64,000 nucleotides of DNA, taken from the NCBI GenBank assembly GCA_050008465.1, contig JBEKMO010000018.1, positions 3,491 to 67,490 on the forward strand, in the 5' to 3' direction. Both the position numbers and the translations under genes were made by a program. Position 1 is the stretch's first letter; each line of letters starts with the position of its first letter. A model generated the notes under the pieces. It worked only from the letters and a program-made list of their open reading frames with translations, was not told the origin of the DNA and searched no databases. Below, piece after piece: positions 29,775 through 38,659 of the stretch. Origin of the DNA: Fen-330 sp050008465 (lineage in GTDB: Bacteria; Acidobacteriota; Terriglobia; Bryobacterales; Bryobacteraceae).

Positions 29775-31403
29775 TTAGCGATCCGAAGCGGTTCGGTGGC
29801 GGAGAGGCCGGCTGAGTGCAATGGGCGCGAGCCGTCGCGTCGAAGACGTCGGGGCAGCGATCTGAGGCGAAAGTCCCCTCTCTCTATCGCGGCGGTCGGG
29901 CTGCCTGACCAGCAGCGGGCCCAGCGGCGAGGGACGCCCGGCCGCCGCCCATATGGACTCCGACACGCTCTTGCCGTTCTTCAAGTCAATCAATTCCAGT
30001 CGAAAGCTCACGTCGGGGGTGGAGGGGCTGTACACCAGACTGCCAGTGCGGAGCTGGCCCAGATCGAGATTCAGGGTCTGTTCCTGCGCCCCATCGACGA
30101 TGGACAGGGTCGCCTTCTGTGCCGTCGCGATGACGGAGGCAGTCCGATTCCAGTTCAACCGTAACTGGCCGACGGCGCGCTCGACCTTCAGGGCCAGCGT
30201 ATCGTCCGCAAGAACGGGAGCCCGGAGGCCGGGACCACTCACGTTGTAGCCCGAGTACACTGCACCGCTCAGCGCCGCGGCCAGCAGCAGGACCCACAGC
30301 GGGCGTTTGTTCCGTCGCGCCGCAGGCCCCGCTGTGTCCGGTTCCGGGTGCGGCAGTGCGAGTATCGCCTCCTGCGGTGGAGCCGGCGCGGGTGCGGGGA
30401 CGGGGTTGGCCGGCTCGGGAGGGGCCATCGCCTCGTCCGGCGCACACAGGTTCACCGCGACCCGGTCCTCAGTCACCGCCACGGAAGCCGGCGCGAGAGC
30501 CTGCTCCGCCCGAGCGGGAAAACGAGCGCTGCCAGGCGCTTCATGCCTGGCAATGATACGCCCCGCCACAGGGCGGTCCTTGCCGAGCTGACTCCGCCGG
30601 AACGCGAATTCGATCGACGGGGAGGTCGGCCCATGTTCGCGCAGGAAGAAGCCGCCCAAACTCGGCTTCATCGAGAACGGCTTCACCAGCAGGACGAGCG
30701 AGTCCCGGCTGGGGAAGTATCTCTCGGTCAACGCGGCATCGTTGGCGTCGAGAGCCAGCTCCTTCCGCGTGTTGCTGCGGAAGAACCCGACCACCGACAG
30801 CGACTCCCGCGGCCGGGCGACGGCGGCCTCCAACCGCCTCTCGTCCTCCTCCGAGAGCTGGTACAACGGACCGCGGCTGTAGTCGCAGGCCACCAGTTCG
30901 TAATCCGTGATCGCGATGGCACGCGGGTCGCGCGAGACCTGCCCCAGCAGAAGCCCGCCGATTTCCGAGCCGCGTTTGGTGATTGATCGGAAGCTCTCCA
31001 GCGCTTCCCGTTCCAGCCGATCCATCACCTCCAGGCTCAGCCGAATCGAAATCCCTGTCTCAGGAAGCTCCCAGTGGCGGTAGTCCGGGCCGGCTCCTTC
31101 CATCCGCTCCGGTGGAAGCACTGCATCGGGGGCCTCGTTTTCCATTTCTCCCATTCCGGCGTGACCCGGCGGGAAGAACTCGCGGATTGTCGGACGGGGC
31201 GGCCTCGGCCGACCTGCTCCAGGCGGCCCTCCTGGCGCGATCGGATTCTCTTGCGCCTTCTGGCGTTCGCAGAACAGGGTCGCCGCACAAATGCGTTGGC
31301 CGACGCGATCTTCCGGGATGGACAACCCGATGGCCAGCTGTTGGACGGACTCTCCGCCTAGGAAACGCCGGTACAGGTGCAATGCAAACGGTTCGGATCG
31401 CAT
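29775..31403 (-). CDS. Membrane protein with degenerate JAMM/MPN-like domain
   Basis: 542 residues from ATG 31403 (an upstream ATG at 31484 is possible). An N-terminal helical segment (HLYRRFLGGESVQQLAIGLS) resembles a helix-turn-helix. Residues about 145-260 align with JAMM/MPN isopeptidase folds: Glu147 in SEIGGLLLG, then VVGFFRSNTRKELALDANDA. The metal-binding H-x-H is replaced by Arg209 and Asn211 while Asp222 remains, so catalysis is unlikely. A Pro/Ala linker, one transmembrane helix (about 368-387) and a C-terminal beta-sandwich (LRLNWNRTASVIATAQKATL) follow. Topology would put the JAMM-like part in the cytoplasm. Probably a scaffold or sensor. Confidence 0.7.
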   Translation of the reverse strand: MRSEPFALHLYRRFLGGESVQQLAIGLSIPEDRVGQRICAATLFCERQKAQENPIAPGGPPGAGRPRPPRPTIREFFPPGHAGMGEMENEAPDAVLPPERMEGAGPDYRHWELPETGISIRLSLEVMDRLEREALESFRSITKRGSEIGGLLLGQVSRDPRAIAITDYELVACDYSRGPLYQLSEEDERRLEAAVARPRESLSVVGFFRSNTRKELALDANDAALTERYFPSRDSLVLLVKPFSMKPSLGGFFLREHGPTSPSIEFAFRRSQLGKDRPVAGRIIARHEAPGSARFPARAEQALAPASVAVTEDRVAVNLCAPDEAMAPPEPANPVPAPAPAPPQEAILALPHPEPDTAGPAARRNKRPLWVLLLAAALSGAVYSGYNVSGPGLRAPVLADDTLALKVERAVGQLRLNWNRTASVIATAQKATLSIVDGAQEQTLNLDLGQLRTGSLVYSPSTPDVSFRLELIDLKNGKSVSESIWAAAGRPSPLGPLLVRQPDRRDRERGLSPQIAAPTSSTRRLAPIALSRPLRHRTASDR

Positions 31404-31867
31404 TGCGTTTCCGTTCCGTGTTTCTTGCACCTGGTCTACCATCGACTCGCTCTCGTTCGCGGCGCTGCAGCTTGCGCCCGGCATCCGCCCGTACAGGCGT
31501 TTAAGACACTAAGTGCTCATAGTTACATGGACTTGTCAATGCGCGGCGGTACCGTAAGAGTCCCGGTACCTGACCCCCGCTAGGAGTCCCGGTACGCCGC
31601 CGGGCGGCTCCGGTACTGCACCCCCCTTTTTTGCGCCAAACACCGTCCCTCTCGCGAGGCGTGAGAGGCCCCCCCCTTGGGAAGCGGAAAGCCCCGACCT
31701 CATATGACGCTGGCGCGAAATACCAAACGCGTTTCGCATTTGCCACCCGGCGCCAGTCTGGGGAGGGCGCCGGCGACCATTGCCAGGACACGGGATGGCC
31801 GCGGAAAGCGGCACGCCAGAGGCGCGCGCGTCACGGCCCGCGTTGGACCCCGAGCTACGTACGGGCT
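31404..31867. other. Upstream region of the JAMM-like gene with repeats only
   Basis: No supported gene. It contains the degenerate tandem repeat at 31545-31626 and any promoter of the JAMM-like gene. Confidence 0.5.
31545..31626. repeat. Degenerate tandem repeat cluster
   Basis: GAGTCCCGGTAC occurs at 31558 and 31584 (26-bp period). A weaker CTCCGGTAC follows near 31608, and C-rich tails (CTGACCCCC, CTGCACCCCCC) follow the first and third units. Read on the minus strand this gives GGGGGTCAGGTACCGGGACT, a pattern I associate with RayT-linked REP sequences. Confidence 0.5.
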
Positions 31868-32137
31868 ATGGTGACGAAGGACGAAACAGCTGTCTACGAT
31901 CCCCTTTATGTGGTGCTTCAGCGCCAAAGCAAGGTGACGGTTCGCATGCGCGTGATCAGATACGGACTGGGAACCGATACGCCTTCGAGATTTGCTCTGA
32001 ACGTGCTTTCCCGCGCTCGGCTTCAGGACGCCTGTCCTGCGCTCCAGGAATCCTATCACGTACTGGAGAAAGAGACGTACAGGGACCGGGAGCGACGGGA
32101 TGTCGGAGCAACAATCCAAGCCGTTGGGTACAAGTGA
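31868..32137 (+). CDS. Possible small hypothetical protein
   Basis: 89 residues (MVTKDETAVYDPLYVVLQRQ at the start, ending IQAVGYK). Composition looks protein-like, but no RBS, domain or conserved context was found. Confidence 0.25.
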   Translation: MVTKDETAVYDPLYVVLQRQSKVTVRMRVIRYGLGTDTPSRFALNVLSRARLQDACPALQESYHVLEKETYRDRERRDVGATIQAVGYK

Positions 32138-32314
32138 ACATGCGCATTCGCCGCATCAGTGACGACCTGAACGGTTCGGAGCCTTCCAATAAGCCCGGGT
32201 AGACGCGGTTGCCGGTGAAGGTCCCAAAACAGGTGTCCGGCATCCATGTTGACGGTTTGTCCCCATGCCGTAGAATGGCGCTGCGCGGAGTCCTCTGCGA
32301 GTTCTGCGTGAGCT

Positions 32315-32524
32315 CTATCCGGTGTTCTCGGCAGGTTTCTGCTGCCCTGATCGTGTTTGCCAGTAGCGGTTGTGCCGGTCGTCGTCACACGTTAGCGGGA
32401 ATTGATCAATGACTTTTCCGTCCGCGGTGGATATGAAGACGACGTTGATTACCTCCGGAGCGCTGGTAGGCACGAGGCGGGATTCGAGTCGCTCCAACCT
32501 CCGCATGAGATTCCTTCCGGTCAT
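32315..32524 (-). CDS. Small hypothetical protein
   Basis: 69 residues from ATG 32524, preceded by AAGGAG at good spacing. The start MTGRNLMRRLERLESRLVPT and the segment INVVFISTADGKVIDQFPLT resemble short orphan proteins often seen in acidobacterial genomes, perhaps transposon-associated. The C-terminus may be truncated. Function unknown. Confidence 0.5.
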   Translation of the reverse strand: MTGRNLMRRLERLESRLVPTSAPEVINVVFISTADGKVIDQFPLTCDDDRHNRYWQTRSGQQKPAENTG

Positions 32525-33066
32525 CTTCGTGGTCTCCTTTGTCAGCCGCCGATGGGACTGCCGAACGGCGGCCAACGGACATCGTCGGAAACGGGGGGCC
32601 GAGGTTGCGGCGTTAACGCCTCCTAAAGAGTCATTCCCTGCTCACAGACGGCCGGGCCACGCCACCTTCGGAGTGGCCGGCGATCCGCTTACTGCGCGGG
32701 AACCTAGACCCTTCGGCGTCAGGGCGGACCTGTCCGTATTGCCGGCGGGAAGAGGATTCGCAACATGTACCGGCCGGGCGGCTTCGCCAGGCCCCCAAAC
32801 AACTCCGAGGAAGACTGTGCCAACTGGGCAGCGCCTTCAGCCGCGGCCGGACTCTGGCACGGTGCATCGGGGACACCTCCGTGGTGGCTTAGGTCTTGTG
32901 GCAAGAATCCCTTCCGCCCCGGGCGGCTCCGGCGGAGAGCGGTTGGGGCCTGAGGCGCTGCGGACGGAGTGACTGCGTTAGGCGGCGTTGCAGGAGAATC
33001 TTGTGGGCCGCATAATACCGTGAGGCGCAGCCGCAGGGCGGGGCGCCATTCGGCAAAGGAGAAATC
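32525..33066. other. Intergenic region containing repeat A
   Basis: Nothing convincing beyond the 62-bp repeat at 32614-32675 and the AAGGAG ribosome-binding site of the OmpA-type gene at its right end. Confidence 0.4.
32614..32675 (+). repeat. 62-bp dispersed repeat, copy A
   Basis: From TAACGCCTCCTAAAGAGTCA to CTTCGGAGTG. It aligns without gaps to 34994-35055; I count 54 of 62 identical bases. Confidence 0.75.
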
Positions 33067-34008
33067 ATGGAGTGGAAGCACGGAATCGCAGCAGCCTGTT
33101 TTGTGGGGATGATCGCGGCGCAGGCCGGACTCGCCCAAACCGACGTTGAAGGAAGCAAGGACCACCCGCTCGTGTCGCGGTATCCGGGCTCGGTGATCGA
33201 CCAGTACTCCAGCACGGAGTTCGACGAATTCACGCTCCCACTGGGCAAGCTCATGGACAGCGTCCCGGAAAAGAGCCAGCATCTGGAGGGCAAGATCACC
33301 CGTATCTCGTATGCCGCGCCCGCCGGCCGCTCCATCCTGGAGGTCTATCGGAACTACGAGAGCGCTTTGAGGAAGGCCGGCTTCGCGATCCTGTACGAGT
33401 GTGTGAACAATGAGGGGTGTTGGAGCGGGTCCCCCACGTTTCACACCGCCTTGGGCAACGAGGATTGGGGCTGGAGCGCGGGCCAGCGCTATCTCTCGGC
33501 GAAGCAGTCCAGGGCGGAAGGCGATGTGTACGTCAGCCTCCACATCGGACAGTGGAGCGACCTCTCCAGAGGTTCCTCCGTCGTGCTTTTCGTCGTCGAG
33601 GTGAAGCCGATGGAGGGTGGCCTGATCACGGTCGATGCCGCCGCGCTCGCCAGCGACATTACCTCGACTGGCCACTCGGCTGTCTATGGCATCTACTTCG
33701 ACACCGCCAAGGCCGAGGTCAAGCCCGAATCTGACGCCGCGCTCAAGGAGATCGCGAAGCTCCTCCAGCAGACGCCCACGCTCACACTCTTCGTCGTCGG
33801 CCACACCGACAGCGTCGGCGCATTGGCCTCGAACATGGATCTCTCCAAGCGCCGCGCCGGCTCGGTCGTCGTAGCCCTGACCACGAAGTATGGCGTCGCG
33901 GCCACGCGCTTGGTCGCCCAGGGCTGCGGCCCGCTCGCGCCCGTCAGTTCCAACGACACGGAGGACGGCCGCGCCAAGAACCGCCGCGTGGAACTGGTCA
34001 AGCAGTAA
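33067..34008 (+). CDS. DUF4892-OmpA family envelope protein
   Basis: 313 residues; AAGGAG lies just before ATG 33067. Signal peptide at 1-23 (GIAAACFVGMIAAQAGLAQ). Residues about 30-195 match a DUF4892-type region (DHPLVSRYPGSVIDQY, TRISYAAPAGRSILEVYRNY, YECVNNEGC). Residues about 205-313 form an OmpA C-terminal peptidoglycan-binding domain (YFDTAKAEVKPESDAAL, VVGHTDSVG, GRAKNRRVEL). It probably anchors to peptidoglycan in the periplasm. The gene is single and lies between the two 62-bp repeats. Confidence 0.88.
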   Translation: MEWKHGIAAACFVGMIAAQAGLAQTDVEGSKDHPLVSRYPGSVIDQYSSTEFDEFTLPLGKLMDSVPEKSQHLEGKITRISYAAPAGRSILEVYRNYESALRKAGFAILYECVNNEGCWSGSPTFHTALGNEDWGWSAGQRYLSAKQSRAEGDVYVSLHIGQWSDLSRGSSVVLFVVEVKPMEGGLITVDAAALASDITSTGHSAVYGIYFDTAKAEVKPESDAALKEIAKLLQQTPTLTLFVVGHTDSVGALASNMDLSKRRAGSVVVALTTKYGVAATRLVAQGCGPLAPVSSNDTEDGRAKNRRVELVKQ

Positions 34009-34299
34009 GGCATTGCACCAGGTGTTGGGGCTGGTTCCCGGAGCGGGTCTGGGTAGAGCCCGGCGGCGTGAGGAATGAAGCCCTGGACGCGCGGGCGATG
34101 GCGCTGGCCGCACTGCACGGGCTCTACATGGCCGGCGTCAAGCTCAACGACCAATGCGACCGTTTCAAGGCCATGCTGACGGGGGAGCCGGTTCAGGCGG
34201 CAGGGTATCAGCTGTACAGGAGCCGGTTCATTTCGGCTAAGGACGGTGAGAGGTGCTCGAAGGCCCCCACGAGGTTCAGAAAGAGAGAGTAATTGACGT

Positions 34300-34566
34300 C
34301 TAATAGTCGGATGGTCGTCCTAGTGTTGGTCCGTGATGTGAGATCAAAGCTCCACATTCAGGGCATCTGGGACACCCTCCAGATTCATCGCTGACATGCT
34401 CCTCGAAATCAGTTCCATAACCACAGTTGGTACACGAGTGGTTGAAGCAGTAGTTTTCGTCATGATCAACTCGATCAACGATTCCAGTCAGAGTACAAAC
34501 CATGGTTTTTCGTTTGCACGACGGGCACTCCGCCTTCTTCGTCAGAATATTCGGATCATCGGACAC
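34300..34566 (-). CDS. Small zinc-ribbon protein
   Basis: 88 residues. GTG 34566 is preferred over TTG 34602 because AGGAG lies 8 bp before it. Paired cysteines (CPSCKRKTMVC, CTNCGYG, CPRCPEC) suggest one or two zinc ribbons. The acidic middle (VDRVDHDENYCF) and lower GC differ from neighbours, suggesting transfer. Function unknown. Confidence 0.6.
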   Translation of the reverse strand: MSDDPNILTKKAECPSCKRKTMVCTLTGIVDRVDHDENYCFNHSCTNCGYGTDFEEHVSDESGGCPRCPECGALISHHGPTLGRPSDY

Positions 34567-34975
34567 GGATGGATCTCCTGTGTGAGTCTGTGAAACTGTC
34601 AAATTGAACCCGATAGCCTAATGCTGCCCATGAGCCGCCGGCGGCGTGCGGGGGCGGCGGCCCTTTTGATCATATCGACTTCGTCAGATGCCCTCCAACT
34701 TCCGTCCCACGTTTAGGCCGACGGGTCACGCCCGATAGTCCCGCCGCTCTCAATGGAAGGGGCCTTGCGCACGCGGTCGAGCGGGCTGTGGACCCCTCGA
34801 CCGCCACGATGCCTACCGCCCCAGTACTTTCCAATCCGGCTGCCAACTCCCACGTAGTCGCGCAGCGTTTAGCGATCCCGCTGCGACTGGATTACGGCGC
34901 GCTCGGAAGTTGTGTCGGCACTCGCCGGTGAAGTCGGAGCCGCCGCGGCTTGCCGGGCGCGATGCCCGGCAGAAC

Positions 34976-34997
34976 GCTACCGATATCACCACATAAC
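34976..34997 (-). repeat. Recurrent intergenic motif, copy 4
   Basis: On the minus strand it begins GTTATGTGGTGATATCGGTA. It abuts repeat B, sharing the TAAC end, so motif and 62-bp repeat may be parts of one element. Confidence 0.65.
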
Positions 34998-35055
34998 GCC
35001 CTCTAAAGAGCCATTCCCGGCTCACAGACGGCCGTGCCACACCACTTTCCGAGTG
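34994..35055 (+). repeat. 62-bp dispersed repeat, copy B
   Basis: From TAACGCCCTCTAAAGAGCCA to TTTCCGAGTG, matching 32614-32675 in the same orientation. Confidence 0.75.
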
Positions 35056-35218
35056 CCCGACGGACCCCCCGGAATCCCGGCTGCCACCTCCCACGGGCCG
35101 CTTTCGGGATTCGCCCGGCAGTCCAACTATGCGTCCAAGCGGCGCGCTGGTGCGAGGAACGGCTGTCGGGGCCCGAACGGGCGCCTTCGAGATTTTCTGC
35201 AAACTTTTGGGCGCCCGG

Positions 35219-35233
35219 TATCGTATTCCGATA
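35219..35233. promoter_or_regulatory. Palindrome in front of padR, possible autoregulatory operator
   Basis: TATCG and CGATA are separated by five bases and end 11 bp before the PadR ATG. PadR regulators commonly repress their own operon from such inverted repeats; binding here is inferred. Confidence 0.4.
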
Positions 35234-35243
35234 AGAGGACCCA

Positions 35244-35576
35244 ATGGCTGAGCAAAGAACCGACCTTCTACGTGGAACCCTCGACCTGCTGATCCTGAAG
35301 GCGCTGTGCCTGGAGCCTCTGCATGGAGTCGGCATCTCCCGGCGCATCGCGCAAATCACAAAGGGAGCCTTTCAGGTGAGTTTCGGATCGCTATTCCCCG
35401 CGCTGCACCGCATGGAGGAGAGGGGATGGGTGGAAGCCGAGTGGCGCGCGTCGGAAAACAACCGTCGGGCTAAATACTACAGGCTGAGTTCATCAGGGCG
35501 CACACAACTCAAGGTCGAAGAGCGGGATTGGAACCACGTGGTCAAGATCATGACGGCGGCCGTTCAATCCACCTGA
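35244..35576 (+). CDS. PadR-family transcriptional regulator
   Basis: 110 residues, the usual size of the small PadR class. Winged-helix signatures: LLRGTLDLLILKALCLEP, HGVGISRRI, VSFGSLFPALHRMEERGWVE, and YYRLSSSGRTQL. It lies 18 bp before the ADOP permease gene. This pair is a standard acidobacterial operon in which PadR probably represses the permease. The inducer is unknown. Confidence 0.93.
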   Translation: MAEQRTDLLRGTLDLLILKALCLEPLHGVGISRRIAQITKGAFQVSFGSLFPALHRMEERGWVEAEWRASENNRRAKYYRLSSSGRTQLKVEERDWNHVVKIMTAAVQST

Positions 35577-35594
35577 GTCCGGATGGGAGGCAGC

Positions 35595-38423
35595 ATGCCC
35601 AGGCGAATGTTGAGTTTGTTTCGGAACCTGTTACGCAAGGACACGGTCGAGCAGGCCTTGGACGAAGAACTCCGGGCCTCCGTGGAGATCCTGGCGCAGG
35701 AGAAAATAAAGGATGGGTTTTCGCCATCGGAAGCCAGAAGACAGGCGCTCATCGAGCTTGGCGGCCTGGAGCAGGTGAAGGAAGAGGTCCGCGCAGTATG
35801 GGCTGGGCGCCCTCTGGAGGACTTCGCCAGGGACCTCCGTTTCGCACTCCGCACTCTGGCCAAGTCGCCCGGCTTCACGGCCGTGGCTGCGATCACCCTG
35901 GCGCTGGGCATCGGAGCCAATACCGCCATCTTCAGTCTCGTGCGCGACGTGGTTTTCAGCCCACGGCCTTACCCCGACGAGGCGCAGGTCGTCCAGTTTT
36001 ACACGCAGGACAAGAAACATCCTGGAAACTTCCGCCAGTTCTCCTATCCCACCTACGCCGAAATCCGCGAACAGAGTGCCGTCAGTGCCGTCTTCTCCGG
36101 CGTCCTGGCGCACAACCTGACGATGGTCGGCGTGGGCGAGGGAGAGGGCTCCCGCCTCACGGCCGCCGCCATGGTCAGCTCCAACTACTTCCGGACGCTC
36201 GAAGTGCCGCTCGTGCGGGGCCGCGGCTTTCTCCCCGAGGAGGAAAGACCGGGCAGCGCCGCCCCCGTCGTCATCGCCAGCCATCTTTACTGGAAGAAGA
36301 CTGGCTTCGACCCCCAGCTCGTCGGCAAGACCATTCGCGTCAACGAGCGCCCGTTCACGGTCGTCGGCATCGCGCCCGAGCATTTCACCGGAACGATGAT
36401 GATCTTCGGCCCGGAGCTCTATTTCCCCCTCGGCGATTTCGACTTGCTCATGAGCGATTCTCAAGCCGAGGCCAAGCACAGCCTCGAACGGCGCGATGCC
36501 TATGTTCTCTACGTCGTGGGACGCCTTAAGCCCGGGGTCGCCGCCGCCACCGCGGAGGCCGTTCTCAAGACCTTCGCCGCCAACCTCGAAAAGGTCGTGC
36601 CCGTTGAGCAACAGGACCAGACCTTCCTCATCCGTCCCCTGCCGCGCCTGCGCACCAGCACCTACCCGGGCGACGAGGGAGGTCTGACCGTGATGGGCAT
36701 GCTGCTGTGCGCATTGGCTGGAGTCGTGTTGCTGGTTGCCTGCCTCAATCTGGCGAACGTGCTGCTCGCCCGGGGCCTGGCGCGCCGCAAGGAGATCGCC
36801 ATCCGCCTCGCGATCGGCGGCGGCCGCGGCCGCATCATCCGCCAACTCCTGACCGAGGGTCTCGTGCTTTCGCTCGCGGGCGGCGCGGGCGGCTTCCTGA
36901 TCGGCATCCTGGCATCCGGCCTGCCGGCGGCCTCGCTGGGCGCTCACATGCCGGTGGCCATGTTTCTCAGCGGCGGCGCCGATCCCGCCGTCTTCGCGGC
37001 CACCCTCGGCTTCTGCGCCCTCGCCACGCTGTTCTTCGCCCTGGGGCCCGCGGTCAAGCTCACTCGCGCCGACCTGGTCGCCGATCTCAAGGAACAGGCG
37101 GGCGAGGATTCCGCCCCGCGCCGCCATCGCTGGCTCCCGCGCCATCCGCTGGTAGTGGCGCAGATCGCCCTGTCGCTCGGTCTGGTCACCGCCGCCGGAC
37201 TTTTCATCCGCGGCGCGCTCAAAGCCGCCAGCGTCGAGACCGGCTTCAAGGCCGACCCTACCATTCTCATCGAGGCCGACGCCAGTCTGGGTGGCTACGA
37301 CCCGACCCGCAGCCTGCAGCTCTATTGCGCCGCAAGCGATCATCTCGCCGCGCTGCCCGGGGTGCAAGCCGCCAGCATCGCTTCCATCGTGCCCTTCGGT
37401 CTGGTCACCGTCAACCGTCCGGTGCAGCGGGCTGGAACGAAACCCGCGCCCGACTCTCACCCCGCCACGGCGGCCGAAGGCCTGGCCTTCAATGTCCGCT
37501 GGAACAGCGTCGGCGCCGATTACTTCACGACCATGGGCCTGCCGCTGCTGCGCGGCCGGGCGTTCACCAAGAACGAGGCCGAAGTTGTGGGCGCCCACGC
37601 CGTCGCCATCATCGACGAGGTGCTCGCGAGGAAGCTCTGGCCCGGGGACGACGCACTGGGCCGGCGCATCCAGTGGGCCGAACGCGACGCTCCCACGGCC
37701 GCCGGCGGAGGGAGCGGCACCATGGGCGCCAGTGATGACCTCGCAAGAAGCCCCCAGGACCCCCAGTCGGTCGAGATTGTCGGGATCGTGCCCGCCACCC
37801 GCTGGGAACTCTTCCAGTCGGTGGTCGGCGGTCAGATTTTCGTGCCCTTTGCGCAAGGCATCCGGAGCGACGTTTTCTTTCAAGTGCGCAGCGCGCCAGG
37901 CGTCCCCCAGGCCGGCGTTGCCGCACTCGATCTCATTCGCCGCGAGGTTCGCTCGGCTGCGCCCGGCTTGCCGGTCTTTACTGTGAGGACTTTCCGCCAG
38001 CACGTCGACGCCAGCCCGCAGCTCTGGATCGTCCGGGCCGGCGCCGCAATCGTTTCTGTCTTTGCCGGTCTGGCGTTGGCCCTCGCGGTCGTGGGCGTCT
38101 ACGGAGTGACGGCCTACGCCGTGGTCCGGCGCACCCGCGAGATCGGCATTCGCAGGGCGCTCGGCGCTGAGCCGGGCGAAGTGCTTCGCATGATCCTCCG
38201 AGAGGGTTTGAAGATGACCTTCGGGGGCGCGGCGCTCGGTTTTCTGCTCGCGCTCGGCCTCGGACGTGCGCTCAGCGGCATGCTTTACGAAGTCAGTCCG
38301 GTGGATTCCGTCGCCTTTACCTTCGCACCCGCTGTGCTGGTCGCCACAGCGCTGGTTGCCTGCTGGCTCCCTGCCCGCCGGGCAGCCAAAGTGGCCCCCA
38401 TGGTGGCGCTGCGCAACGAATAG
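35595..38423 (+). CDS. MacB/FtsX-type permease (acidobacterial ADOP family)
   Basis: 942 residues from ATG 35595 with GGGAGG upstream. An N-terminal helical region (ALDEELRASVEILAQEKIKD, EARRQALIELGG) is followed by the family hallmark (LRFALRTLAKSPGFTAVAAI, LALGIGANTAIFSLV), a MacB periplasmic domain, a central FtsX transmembrane block (LLVACLNLANVLLARGLARR), a second periplasmic domain and a final FtsX block (VYGVTAYAVVRRTREIGIRR). No ATPase is encoded nearby, typical of these 'orphan' permeases. The transported substrate, if any, is unknown. Confidence 0.93.
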   Translation: MPRRMLSLFRNLLRKDTVEQALDEELRASVEILAQEKIKDGFSPSEARRQALIELGGLEQVKEEVRAVWAGRPLEDFARDLRFALRTLAKSPGFTAVAAITLALGIGANTAIFSLVRDVVFSPRPYPDEAQVVQFYTQDKKHPGNFRQFSYPTYAEIREQSAVSAVFSGVLAHNLTMVGVGEGEGSRLTAAAMVSSNYFRTLEVPLVRGRGFLPEEERPGSAAPVVIASHLYWKKTGFDPQLVGKTIRVNERPFTVVGIAPEHFTGTMMIFGPELYFPLGDFDLLMSDSQAEAKHSLERRDAYVLYVVGRLKPGVAAATAEAVLKTFAANLEKVVPVEQQDQTFLIRPLPRLRTSTYPGDEGGLTVMGMLLCALAGVVLLVACLNLANVLLARGLARRKEIAIRLAIGGGRGRIIRQLLTEGLVLSLAGGAGGFLIGILASGLPAASLGAHMPVAMFLSGGADPAVFAATLGFCALATLFFALGPAVKLTRADLVADLKEQAGEDSAPRRHRWLPRHPLVVAQIALSLGLVTAAGLFIRGALKAASVETGFKADPTILIEADASLGGYDPTRSLQLYCAASDHLAALPGVQAASIASIVPFGLVTVNRPVQRAGTKPAPDSHPATAAEGLAFNVRWNSVGADYFTTMGLPLLRGRAFTKNEAEVVGAHAVAIIDEVLARKLWPGDDALGRRIQWAERDAPTAAGGGSGTMGASDDLARSPQDPQSVEIVGIVPATRWELFQSVVGGQIFVPFAQGIRSDVFFQVRSAPGVPQAGVAALDLIRREVRSAAPGLPVFTVRTFRQHVDASPQLWIVRAGAAIVSVFAGLALALAVVGVYGVTAYAVVRRTREIGIRRALGAEPGEVLRMILREGLKMTFGGAALGFLLALGLGRALSGMLYEVSPVDSVAFTFAPAVLVATALVACWLPARRAAKVAPMVALRNE

Positions 38424-38659
38424 GGATCGGCACTACCCAACACGTGATGATCTCGCCGCGCTACAGAGCCCCTGTCAGATCTCCGAGCGAGTCTTGCCAA
38501 GCATGCGGGGACCCAGTCTGAATGGCCGGTTCAAACCTGATGCTCAGAAGTTGAACCTTCGGGAGGAAACATCGTTCAAGTCCGCTTCAGGCCAAGCGGC
38601 CGGAAGATTCCCCTTTCGAACCGCAAAACTGCTACAATGCCGGCAGCCCGGAGGCGTCC

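Larger units (their letters stand above)
34567..35243. other. Intergenic region with motif copy 4 and repeat B
   Basis: About 680 bp without a supported gene. It contains the recurrent motif, the second 62-bp repeat, and the palindrome in front of the PadR gene. Confidence 0.5.

Noticed and set aside
31545..31626. CRISPR array
   Set aside because: Units are too few and unevenly spaced, without constant spacers or cas genes; more like REP-type repeats.
34068..34292. Possible 74-residue protein after the OmpA-type gene
   Set aside because: GTG start without RBS, no domain, and composition fits chance coding.
35631..38003. 790-codon minus-strand open frame opposite the permease
   Set aside because: Gln/Glu/Gly-rich antisense shadow; the plus strand has the complete FtsX/MacB signature.
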